Origin: Bradysia coprophila
Lineage: Eukaryota > Arthropoda > Insecta > Diptera > Sciaridae
DNA length: 64,000 nucleotides
Reading direction: 5' to 3'
Assembly (NCBI RefSeq): GCF_014529535.1
Contig: NW_023503555.1
Coordinates: 1,426,001-1,490,000 of the forward strand
Positions 11,609-22,100 of the stretch are shown here, one piece after another (positions within the stretch are counted from its first letter, which is position 1; every line of letters begins with the position of its first letter). Position numbers and translations under genes: made by a program. Under the pieces are notes generated by a model. That model worked only from the letters and a program-made list of their open reading frames with translations, was not told the origin of the DNA and searched no databases.

Positions 11609-12631
11609 CTTGCAAGAGGTCTTCACCCTGCAATTGCTATTTAAACGATCGCCATTTAAGTTTTCTTCAAAGCCTTGAACCGTGTGCGATGTAGGTAATT
11701 TGTTGTTGCCTTGTGCCGTAGGAAAAGATGATGATGATGATTTAAATTTTCTTATTTTAAGTGAAGAAAAGCCACTATGAGCTGTGATGTTCTTAATCAA
11801 TTTTCTTTCTACTTACTTCATAGAAGTGTAACCCATCACCAATGACACCTTACAGGTAAGTTCGGGAAGTCTTTTTGTCAGTTCATAATTTAATTTGAAA
11901 TGCCACTATAGGACAGTAACAATAGTTTTCAATCAACAACACAAGCATCGGCTGAACCGACGAGAACTCCAGTATACTAAACAGCCTAAGAGGCTTTTTA
12001 CAGTATACCATAAACCACAAGTGGTCTTTAAAAGACTTTGTTAATTCCGATTTTCATAAATAATCTTTCTTTATGCAACAAGCGTCCTAATGAATTATTA
12101 CGACGATACATACAATCAATCTTACGCTTCAGTAAAATCCCCCATTAAGTTCGTTCACTATTCTTTCAACGTTTAAATACAAATGGACCTTGCAACCACT
12201 CAATTAATTGGTCATTTCACGAAAATATTTAACTGATTTTCTATTTGTTCTCATCAAAACCATTAATGTTACTGGATTATTTCCACATTCAATCTCTTTT
12301 CTTTTGGTTTTGTTTCGTCCAACAAAAGATCAATCAATTGCACAATAACCCTTTTGATGTGCTGCCCATTCTGGATATTATTAACGCATAATGTATCGGA
12401 GATAACACCTCCCCGGTACGTCTTGTATCGATTTTATGTTGTTGGGTAAATAAAAGAAACTGTTTCTGGTTGTTAAAAATCATTATAAACGAAATGTTAG
12501 GCTGCCGTCCGAGAATGTTTTAATTATATGAAATTATTGACAGAATTTTTGTTGAAAGAATTTTTTTGGTGAGTGAAACTGAATTTAGGTGGAAAAAAAA
12601 TATCAACGAAATTTTGTGGCACGTTTGTATG

Positions 12632-13960
12632 TAGTCCAGGAGCTTGTGTGATTCCGCTCGCGTTGAGACTTTAATGGAAAATTTTTGTTCTACGTTGTAG
12701 GGGTTACGAAACTATGGAAAATGTTAAAGCCATTTTCCTATCGGAAAAGCCTCTTATATGAAAAGTCAAAAGTCTTCCAACTAAAAATTTTTCTGGTGGA
12801 GTGAAAATCAATCAAGGTTTTTCCAAAAAGTGTTCCGGACTTTGGTGTAATTTTCTGTAACTATTTTAATACAAACTTTTTAAAATAAGGTGTCATTACA
12901 CTCTTCTTCTATGTGTTGTAGCCGGCCGACAAAGATAAATCCAGGTAAATCTAAGATAGAGGCTGAGTAACTCAAGTATATCATAAGGCGGATTTTAAAA
13001 GTTTTGTCCACATCAACGCACTTCAAGCATGAATGGTACTCTAAACAGGGTACAGCATAGAGTACAGGGTACTCTATGGGGTACAGAAACTTACCAGTGT
13101 GTCAAACAAGACACTAGTAAAAATATATTTCCTTCAAAATTGTGCTCTATTCGGAAGCTGTCGTCGGCATGGATATGTTGTACATAGTTGTAAATTGTGA
13201 TACTGCAACAAGTCTTTCAGTCACCATCATTTCACGCTTTTTCTCATCTCCCTTATTTTCATTCAAGGATTAAGGTTAGCTCTATTTCTTGGATGTAATT
13301 GATGATAGCTGGTTCAAAAATTCAATACATCTCTATGAAAGCTTTGCTGTGTCTTCAAACGGTTTTAATGATTTCTTTTCTCGTTAAAACAATTTCTTAA
13401 CTCATTGAAAATAAGGTTGCTCATACATATGGCCCATTATTACTAATTTGAATTTACCGATGTTCACCTGCCTGAAGTAGTTGCAAAAGAAGTTGCAAAA
13501 TTCGTAAAAGGAAAATGTTTCTTGCGACAACTTTTGCAACTACTTCAAAAGACTGGGAGCAACCTGAAGTAGTTGCAAAAGAAGTTGCAAAATTTGTAAA
13601 AAGGAAATAGTTTTTGCAACAAGCTTTGCAACTACTTCAAAAGGCTCCGATGTTCCTACATCTTCCCCTTTCTAAAAGCTGGGAATTTTACCTATTTTTG
13701 TTCGATTAACGTCTGTAATTACGACTTGTTTGATGTCACCAGAGGTCAGTTCCTAGAAATACGTGATTTCATCATGGTCCATTGCGCGGTTCATTGTCTT
13801 CAGTGTTCTAGAACTTGGAACCCACTATAAACTGAGCTAGATTTGTTGGTTCCATTCTGGAATTTAGTGATTACAAATAATAGGTCAGTTCCTTGGACAA
13901 CGACTTTTGGATGATATTTTTATCTAATCTTCCATAAAATTAAAGTCATCGAGTCGTACT
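12632..13960 (+). mobile_element. Degenerate single arm related to the 22.1-kb foldback element
   Basis: TAGTCCAGGAGCTTGTGTGA at 12632 matches the terminus of the foldback at 22101. Further matches follow in the same order: GGAAAAGCC and ATATGAAAA, GTTCCGGACTTTGGTG, then two GGTCAGTTCC boxes about 138 bp apart (13745, 13883) with TTCTAGAAC between them. This looks like an old, one-armed or decayed copy. The tandem hairpins at 13473-13639 lie inside it. Confidence 0.5.
13473..13639. repeat. Two tandem 75-bp hairpins
   Basis: Each unit (13473-13547, 13565-13639) starts TGAAGTAGTTGCAAAAGAAG and ends TTGCAACTACTTCA, so each folds on itself. The units are 17 bp apart and differ at few positions. 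A similar pair occurs at 36341-36490. Confidence 0.75.
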
Positions 13961-14016
13961 TTCAAAAAAATAAATTTTCTTTAATTTTTAGACTAATGGC
14001 TAGTTGTACTTAATTA

Positions 14017-14184
14017 TTAGAATCATAAATCGTAAAGCAATAAAATTCAATCTAAAATGAAAAATTTTGGTTCACGGATGGGGCTTGAACCCATGAGTTG
14101 AAGGTTGTGGGTTCATGTCCCATATGTGAACCAACATCTTCCATTTCAGATTTAATTTCATTCCAAAACGACTTACGATTCTAA
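14017..14184. mobile_element. Inverted-repeat element with tRNA-like core
   Basis: The outer arms (TTAGAATC and CGTAA on the left, TTACGATTCTAA on the right; AATCTAAAATG against CATTTCAGATT) flank a 65-bp core. The core begins GGTTCAC and ends GTGAACCA. It holds two hairpins resembling tRNA T-arms: ATGGGTTCAAGCCCCAT on the minus strand and GTGGGTTCATGTCCCAT on the plus strand. No full tRNA cloverleaf with an anticodon arm can be drawn with confidence, so I do not call a tRNA gene. Confidence 0.5.
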
Positions 14185-15307
14185 AGTCGATTTTTAATTT
14201 TTTCTTGTAAATACCTTTTCTGGGAGGAAATTGCTTTTCAACTTTTTCCAGAAAAAATGTGTTCCATTAAGACGTAAACGCGAGAGTAGCCGTTTTTGAT
14301 GACACAAACTCTCTGGACTAATTATGCACCATTCTGTACGTTACCTCTGTAATTTCACTCTTTTCTTTTTTCAAAAATTCGAAAATTCTAATTGAAGCCG
14401 TGGGAAGTGAAATTAGATACCATTGGAGTAACTATTGTCAGGTATTTATGCAAATCTTTACAAAAATAAATTTGGCCGCTTGATGTCTATTTTCACATGC
14501 ACAACACATATACCTGTAATCACATGCGCATGCAAAGAAAGCATTATAAATAACAATCTTCTATTTACACAATTTGCACAAAGAAAGAGATTCATTTAAA
14601 ATGAGACGATAAATCCTGTTAAATCCATGTTTTTGTTTGTTGTTTCTGTAGCTAGTTAAAAATACACTTTTTTGTTGTCCGAAACTGATATGATACTATG
14701 GCCATTTCCATAGTATACACAAAATCTGTTTGATGTCTTTGCTCCTTTTGCCGACTGTTAATAGAACTGCATGCTTAAAGTGACCACCGCAATTGAATAT
14801 TTACTCCATTTAAATCCGTTTACAATAAGTCTTTTTTTTTGGAAGGGTTGGCTGAACGTTTATTGAGGAACTTGTTTAGATATACCGACCATGAATGGGT
14901 ATTATGGACAAATATTTAATAATTTTCATATTTCTTTTTGTTTGAAGAGCTTGCTGGGCGATCCATTTCAGAATATTAATATAATATCTTTAGCCGACGT
15001 TCCTCCATTTTAATTAGCTAAAAATTGTAATCTTGTTCACTCTTGCTCAAATTCCTGGTAACATATTGGCCTGTGAAGATTAATTTTTATTCTCTTCAAT
15101 TGGTTTCTCTGGCTAAAAATGTGATCATTTGAGTATGAAATTACAGACAAAATACGATATCAATTGTAAGAAGATAAATTGTGATTATCAGTGGCGGAAG
15201 CTTTTTAAAGAAAATTGATCTCGTAAATTCTACTTAAAATTACAATTTAAAACTATGAATTCTGGTAATCTTTTTCAGACGACAAGCACTTCACAAATGT
15301 AATTGTC

Positions 15308-15325
15308 GAATCTTTTACTTCCTTT
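15308..15325 (+). repeat. Core half-site, solitary
   Basis: GAATCTTTTACTTCCTTTA matches the family core with one change. The GATAACAGATG end is not seen downstream. Confidence 0.5.
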
Positions 15326-15407
15326 AATCAAAGCATTTTGGATCAAAGCATCAGTTGGAATACAGTACAAAATGTTGTACTTATACATTTTGCTATATAA
15401 TACGGCA

Positions 15408-15660
15408 TCAGAAGTGTTCATTCATCATTTTCTCTTTTCCGTATGTGCGGTGTGACGCTTCGTCTGGTGACAGTTCGGGGGTAGAAAGTTGAAAGTTTTT
15501 TGACAGTGACGAAAATCGATATTTTCTCCCCAGAGCTGTCAACTTTATTTTGGTTTTGAAAAACTGTGTTACAAATTGATCTTTATGTTTCTTGAAGAAA
15601 GCACGTCGCACAGATGGAAAACGTTGTGCTCGTCTCTGGAAGAAAATAGGAAATTCCAAC
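15408..15660 (-). repeat. Dispersed repeat shared with 28015-28255
   Basis: Read on the minus strand, segments such as TTTTTCAAAACCAAAATAAA, followed by TTGACAG and a later ACTGTCACCAGACGAAGCGTC, align with ATTTTCAAAACCAAAACAAA, CGACAG and ACTGTCATCAGAGAGAGCGTC at 28150-28240. The 83-codon open frame here therefore lies in a repeat and is not taken as a gene. Confidence 0.5.
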
Positions 15661-16032
15661 TAAAGCGATTCGCGGCCTCCGCTTCTATCTGGTCTCAAAA
15701 CTTCGATCTTGTTGGAATTTCCTATTTTTTCCCCTCTGTAATCAAATAATTATTGACGACCAAGCGGTGAAAAGACCAAATTCAAAGTTAAACGGTTTGG
15801 AATTTGCTTTAGTTATCCCTAGTTCAATGAAGTTTTTCCGCCTTCGACTCTGTCTGGAAACCTCTCACATGCTAAAAAAGATTTTTGGTCCTAGGTACGA
15901 AATGTACTCTTTTGTGGTGAAAAACGCAATTTTATGTTTCGTATTCTTTTAACCGGAAGCGTGAAAAATAAATTTACATGGGTGTGATGGATATAGCGGC
16001 TCTCGTGCTATTTCGATTTTTTTTCAACTGTT

Positions 16033-16370
16033 TTATATGTCATTACCTTCTAAAACGCCACTCACTTCGTCCGCTAAATTTTCCATGTCACGAACTACCT
16101 CTGTTAACTTATTCAGACAATTATCTTTGGTTCCATACAATACGGCTAATCCTGCCTTCGATCTTAAGTCAGCCTGTCTTGGGAGTTGAATCATTACTGC
16201 CGAATTTTTGTCAAATGTACTGTTGTATGTTTGCTTTAAATATTCATCTTCTGCGAGTTGTTCATTTGTGGCGGTGTTCCTATGATCATCGAAGGTATCT
16301 TGAGCATCGCGAAAACGTGCAGAAAGTTCTTGTGTTCCTCGTATGTAATCGTTCATTATATGGTAGAAAC
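16033..16370 (-). CDS. Exon-like reading frame, uncharacterised helical protein C-terminus
   Basis: I do not recognise this protein. On the minus strand a frame of about 111 residues runs from a possible splice acceptor (CCATTTAG just above 16370) to a TAA stop at 16033-16035. Its composition is balanced and rich in charged residues, as in NDYIRGTQELSARFRDAQ and LTEVVRDMENLADEV, unlike the low-complexity open frames around it. The sequence suggests alpha-helical, possibly coiled-coil structure; no signal peptide or membrane segment is seen. If translated from its own first methionine it would give about 108 residues. More likely it is the last exon of a larger gene, because the frame stays open to the acceptor and the phase leaves two bases from a previous codon. 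No convincing upstream exon was found up to 17.4 kb. It could also be a captured gene fragment, since repeats lie on both sides. Confidence 0.45.
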
Positions 16371-16674
16371 CTAAATGGACAAATATTTTAAGTGATGACA
16401 CTCGAATGGAACAAAATTTATTTTCGGTAAATTACTGGTCATAATTTCAGATGTTTGTTTATTACACAGAAATTTGGTTTTACTATTCGCTAAAAGTCTA
16501 AAGGATAGCACTGTTTACTATGACAGAAGATAGATTTACTGCTTCAACGATATGAAATTTCGTTCTTTAGAACGATTATAGAAACAAGCACATCGCTAGA
16601 AAATTATTAAATCTATTCAATTGCTCTGAATATACTCCATAATGTCTGAGACCAAAGCAGCTGCCTTACTGACC

Positions 16675-16790
16675 CAAAATCTTTTACTTCATTCGTTGCA
16701 ACATACATTTTCGTACATAAGAACACTAGCCAAAGCATATCGCCTATTTTTGTCGGTGTTGTCGAATGATTTTCCGATTTTTATTCTTAA
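16675..16790 (+). repeat. Dispersed core-repeat copy
   Basis: AATCTTTTACTTCATTCG is followed by CAACATACATTTTCGTACAT, CACTAGCCAAAGCATATCGC and TTTTTGTCGGTGTTGTCGAA, ending in a diverged GAATGATT. The block order matches the family consensus. Confidence 0.7.
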
Positions 16791-16799
16791 AGTCAACAG

Positions 16800-18835
16800 T
16801 ATCCTGGTCGAGTTAAGTTATAAACGATAAAAAAAAATCTATCGAAAATGTTTTAACCAGAGATGCTGTACACTGTACCGCTCAAATTTGGGTGCTAACT
16901 ACTTTCGTAGATGTCTTAACGTGTTCCTTCAGAATCTAGGATGAAATAACAATTCTAAAATCATAAGGTCATCAGGGCTTCATGTAAACCTGTCAGGTTC
17001 AGGTGAAATTGATTGCATCACTTTCAGATCAAAACAGGTTCTTGTATTTTCGGTTCAAAAACAGGTAAACCTGACCTATTCCGAGCCTTAGTCTTTACCC
17101 GCTCGTCCGATCATTTCTAGTAACATTTGTAGCAATCGTGGTAACGACTCTGTAACACCTAGTCAATATGTTACCGGCTCTGTTAGCAGTATGTATGCTT
17201 CGGCGTGTAATAACGATCAACCAGCGTTCGGTTGCAACACATAATTCATGGGAATCTATACATATAACGAATGATCAAAGAATTAAATTTTCAAGCAAAA
17301 AGTTAACTCCGATTTCTCTTCTTGCATTCGGTACATACAGCACCGATTGGCATGTCAAATTGGTGACGTCAGCTATTTAATAAGAAAAGATATATAAAAA
17401 ACGAGTGTAATACCCGGCCGCAGCACATATGTAGGTATAAACACGATTATACAGTTAATTAACTTGTTTCAAAAACAAATTAGCAACGCCTTTAACATAT
17501 TAATATTTTGACATTTTAAAAGTGAAGAATATATAAATTCATGTTTCATATTGGGCTGTGGTATCAATCCACGACACGAATGAAAATTTATAAATACCTT
17601 GAATGAATAACAAAAAAAAAACGATACAGCCGATGGATACATTAATTTCTCTCCGTATCATAGGGAATGCGTGCTAATCTCTTTTTCCATTGAAACCAAT
17701 AATTTAAAAGGTCTCTTGGTATGAGAAAAAAAAATTATATTGAAAAACGTGAGCTATACAGTTTCATTATATAAACACACACCATAGATACGATATAGGT
17801 ATAGTTCACGATATATGTGAACCTGAACCTGATAATTAATTAATGATCAACATACTAATTTGTTTACTAAAAACAACATCAATAAAACAAACCGTCGGTC
17901 GGTCGGACTGGTCAGTAAAGGATTTTTTTTGTGTGTGTCGACGTCGAGTTCTTTTTATAATATTTTTGGATTTCTTTTAATTCTTTATGCTTTCGGATAA
18001 TCTGTATTTTTATTTGTTTGAATGAAATAAATTTATGCAAATCGATTTAAAGTTCGAATTCTCTTTTTTTTATCTTAAAAACAAAGACAAAAAAAACTAA
18101 TTTATGGCGTTAAAAGATATTTTTCGTTAAAAAAACGAGCAATTTAATTTAAAAAAAAAACTCAAACATTTGATATTGTAGCAAACAGTTTTTTTTAATG
18201 ATGCAGAGCGGACGATTACTTAATCAAAAATTCATAATTCAAATTAACTTCTAATTCGATAATTAGAAGTTCTCCGCGATATTTTCGAGGAGCATATCTT
18301 CTCTTTGACAACTTATTTTTATTCGGTATAGTAATAAAAATGTCAAAATTTTCATAATTTCTTCAATTTACTGACTTCAGTTAACATGTCGTCCTTGGAT
18401 CAATTGGGAGAATTGATATGAAACTAGATAACTCTATTAGGTGGTTAAGTGGCATAATGGTGTCTTATACAAAAACGGAACATATAACACATTAGCGAAA
18501 TATAAGAAAAATGAAATTCCATTCACCTAGCTCTTAGCTAATAGATGCGCTAACAGACGCCAGTAGAAGTAGGTGAGGCAGAGTTTGCTCACATTACTTC
18601 CCCCAAGTTGTTGAAACGGAGCACGCACGGAATTTTAAAAACTGACACATTTTCTGTGTTTTGCTCAAGTTTTTGATTTCTCCACATAAAAATATATAAA
18701 CAAAAAACCAGTAAAACAGAACAGAAAATATGTGACATGTACCAATTCTGCATTTAACTTTTCATTTATCGTGATGTAAACATTAAAAAAAGATTCCATT
18801 GCAATTATCTAGAATAGTGTTTCATACAAGGTTCC
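16800..18835. other. Intergenic DNA, no gene recognised
   Basis: AT-rich, with scattered short direct repeats (ACAGGT(T/A) boxes at 17000-17070). No exon-like frame, RNA gene or element boundary could be supported. Confidence 0.45.
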
Positions 18836-18837
18836 TA

Positions 18838-18862
18838 ACGAAATCTTTTACTTCATTAATTT
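18838..18862 (+). repeat. Core half-site, fragment
   Basis: CGAAATCTTTTACTTCATTAATTTTACA matches the core and its right neighbour; the remainder is lost. Confidence 0.55.
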
Positions 18863-19329
18863 TACATTTTTTTTTCATGTATTACGGGACTGAATTTTCG
18901 TACCTTTGCATGTGAAGTATTATACGTAATAGTTTTGGACGATAGATTTTAGGCATGTTGCAGACCGAGCGGAGCGAGTGCAAATAACTATTCCTATAAA
19001 CAACTTAGGAACAGCTGATCGATCATTTTTGTCCGACAACACGTGACCAGCCTTTGATAGTAATGGTTGTTTGGTTTAAAATTCACATATGGTTTGGTCG
19101 ATGTACCAAACTCAGGCACTTGAAATTGTCACCGAAAAAAGTAAAAATGAGTTAGTTCTGCCGAAAAATGTGAGTAAAATAGTTGGTTGATGGTAAAAAA
19201 AGATGTAAAATAGTGAGTTGAAACATAGCTTTTTAGACTTGTTTTGGTCATGTTTTCACTGACTTAGGAGTATTAGCATGCATTATAAGGCAGAAAAATG
19301 GTTATTACAATCGTCGGCACAGTGAAAAT

Positions 19330-19585
19330 GATGGTTTAACGATAGAAAATAATAATTTATCGATAGAAAAATGTCAATGATCGATAAAAGAAGACAAACA
19401 AACGAATTTATCGGTAAATCATTACTTTTTATCGGTAAAATTTTATCGGTACTTTTGAACATTTTTATCGGTACTCAGGAACTCGCTATCAGTAGTTTCT
19501 AATTTATTTATAGGTACTAATTATATCATTCGTTTCTTTCTTTTTATCGGTAAAGTTGAATTTTTTCATCGGTCGATTATCGCAT
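19330..19585. repeat. Degenerate TTATCGGTA/ATCGATA-rich simple array
   Basis: At least eight occurrences of ATCGATA, TTTATCGGTA or close variants lie in 250 bp, in irregular spacing. This is a decayed short-period repeat, not a coding region. Confidence 0.5.
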
Positions 19586-19964
19586 CAACTTATGTACCAA
19601 CCGTAATCCATAATCCATAAGTTTTCTGCTATAATCAACTCATGAAAGTAGACGTGAAATATTTTTAATATCTTGATTGTGTGGAGAGCTCTATCTCGAG
19701 GTAGTATGCATAGTAGAATGGTTGTATTTTGTATGAAGAATGTAATTCAATTATAAAAATTTTGTCTGTTTCCCGACTAATTGGCGCACTGATTCTGGAC
19801 AAATGTAGGAAATACTGTATATACGAAATAAATATGGGCTAGTCATCTGCTATTGACTACGACGAAAATATTAGTGATGAACTGTGCCTAGTGTTCTATT
19901 ATATAGCGAAATGACGCATGATTAAAATACTGGAGTGATAGACTTCGTATCAAACATTAACATG

Positions 19965-19996
19965 ATATACTTTGCACAAATGAAGTAATAGATTTA
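19965..19996 (-). repeat. Core half-site, fragment
   Basis: ACAAATGAAGTAATAGATTT matches the reverse core with one change; a weaker second site lies about 40 bp upstream (TAGACTTCGTATCAAACATT). Confidence 0.5.
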
Positions 19997-19999
19997 ATG

Positions 20000-21940
20000 A
20001 TTTTGTTTCGACATGTTGGTTACCTTCGTTACCTTACTACCTAGTTCAAGGTGACAACTGTTAAGTTAAAAACTCTTAAATACATGAGAATCGACACCCT
20101 GTAGCTCATAGTGTGCGAGCCACAGTTAGGACAATTTTCCCAACAGAAAAATCCAATTTAATTTCTTTAAAGTTACAGTGAACAGTGATCCAAGAAGTTA
20201 TCCCCTGAATTATTCAGTGAAGTTGTGATAAAATACATTTTTTTTCGTAGTCCCCCCAAAAATGAGATACTAAAAATAAATATTTTCTTCAGCGACAAAA
20301 AAAGTGAATGAACAAAAATATTTCTTCCACAAAGTTTTATTCGGTTAAATTAACTGTGCGTGATCTTTTCATCGAAAATTTTGAAATTAAAACAAATTTT
20401 GAATTAATATTTCAATTGTATATACGGTATGGTATGTCTTGGTATACATAAATAGCATACCTATAAACCACATTTATACTGAACATCACATAATATTCAA
20501 TACAAAAAAAAATTATTGAAAGAAATTCGTATGACCAGTACATTGTAATGTTCTCTGCTGCTGTTGTTGATGATACGAATCAAATATTTATTAGATTAAA
20601 CTATACAAACGGTCTATAACAAATCGGGGTTAGTTTATAATCATGATGTGAATTGGCCAGACCGTACGGCCGTTGCCTATATATGTTAATGTTTACACGA
20701 TGATTTGACATTTGGGGCTATTCCCAAGCATTTTTATGTAATATTGATGATTACACTGCTGAGTCGACTAATATACATTGTTTGTTATTCAATAAAAATT
20801 TTAAGTTTTCCCTTAAGTAAATTGAGGTTTTTTTCTTCGAAATAAAACATTTATTTTTTGTACCTTAGCAGAATGAAGGTTCTTCCTTTCGTTTTCAAGT
20901 AGAGAATGGAAATTTAGTCCAACATGATTATAAAGACTATTCGACTGAGGACTCTTCCCATTAAATCGTAAAAGTTACTCACACGAAAGTAACTGTCCAA
21001 TATCTGAGTTTTCTCAAAGTTATATCACCCTTTTCCCCCATTCAATCCGAGCACAACTTTTTTAAAATATTTACATTCTGAACCAAGCTATTTGCATATT
21101 AAATCAGTGAAACAAATACACCACATCCCGAACTAAAAACACCCGAACTGTGTATGTACATTAACAAGTAGCGATTAAAGACCATCCCCGATACAGTATG
21201 GTATAAATGAGGGGTTTCTATCAATATTTTACCGACAGTTTGATTGAATAAAGGCTACAATTAATATCAATTTCATAATATAATAGTGTGCCACATAGAT
21301 ACATTGTTGGAAAAACATTAAATTGCCGTATGAATTATTGAACGGAACTTTTTGATCACAGTCGGATCATTGAAAATGTAATATTTAACAGACATTTAAT
21401 CATACGGCATAATGAAATGAGGTTTGTCATATTGTGTGGACTTGGGTATAAATTTTAAAATTTCCAATCATAAATTAAACGCACGCGATTTCTTGTTGGC
21501 TCTCTGGCTGCTATACAAAAACCGTCTACAATATTTTATAATGATTTGTTTGATTTGCTGAGTACACGACTTTTGATTTGAATTTTCTGTTGTTTGTTCA
21601 GCCAACAGAATATATAACATACGTTGTGGATATTAAATGGAAACGATAATGTGGAGAAGAAACGGGTCAATCATCATTTTGCCTATTCATTTATCAAATT
21701 ACATTTTCAGTGCTTTAATCATTGTATTATTTTGCATGCCTTATGTCTTTGTGTTACAGTTACTGAAAGCTTCCGAAAGCACTTTACTTTCATCTTGCAT
21801 ATTATATCAAAACAAAGAGAAATGAAATTTCGAAGTTAGGCAGGTCGGATTCATCCTCAGATTTCTTAAATTCCTACTACCGTTATCAACAAAACCGAAG
21901 AAAAATCCAGCTATGACTAATGATTTCTTATATATATATA
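20000..21940. other. Intergenic DNA, no gene recognised
   Basis: AT-rich sequence with no credible exon. The overlapping open frames at 21624-21839 have low-complexity hydrophobic composition and no motif. Confidence 0.45.
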
Positions 21941-21949
21941 TATAATGTA

Positions 21950-22020
21950 TGTTAAACCGAATGAAGTAATAGATTTTATGTCAAAGAAATTTCAAAATAG
22001 TTTACAACATAAGTAGCAGA
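21950..22020 (-). repeat. Core half-site pair, fragment
   Basis: TGTTAAACCGAATGAAGTAATAGATTTT is followed 45 bp later by ATAAGTAGCAGATTC, the usual spacing of the two half-sites in minus orientation. Confidence 0.55.
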
Positions 22021-22100
22021 TTCAATCATTATATCGCGATTTGTTTTCCGTTATTATAATTGGTTGACTTCAATAGGCTCTCAAAATATGGAAGTATGAC

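Noticed and set aside
14071..14135. tRNA gene
   Set aside because: T-arm-like hairpins and acceptor-like ends are present, but no credible anticodon arm, and the structure is symmetrical on both strands; treated as a tRNA-like inverted repeat.
15978..16391. 137-codon plus-strand open frame
   Set aside because: It is the complementary shadow of the minus-strand exon-like frame at 16033-16370, which has the more protein-like composition.
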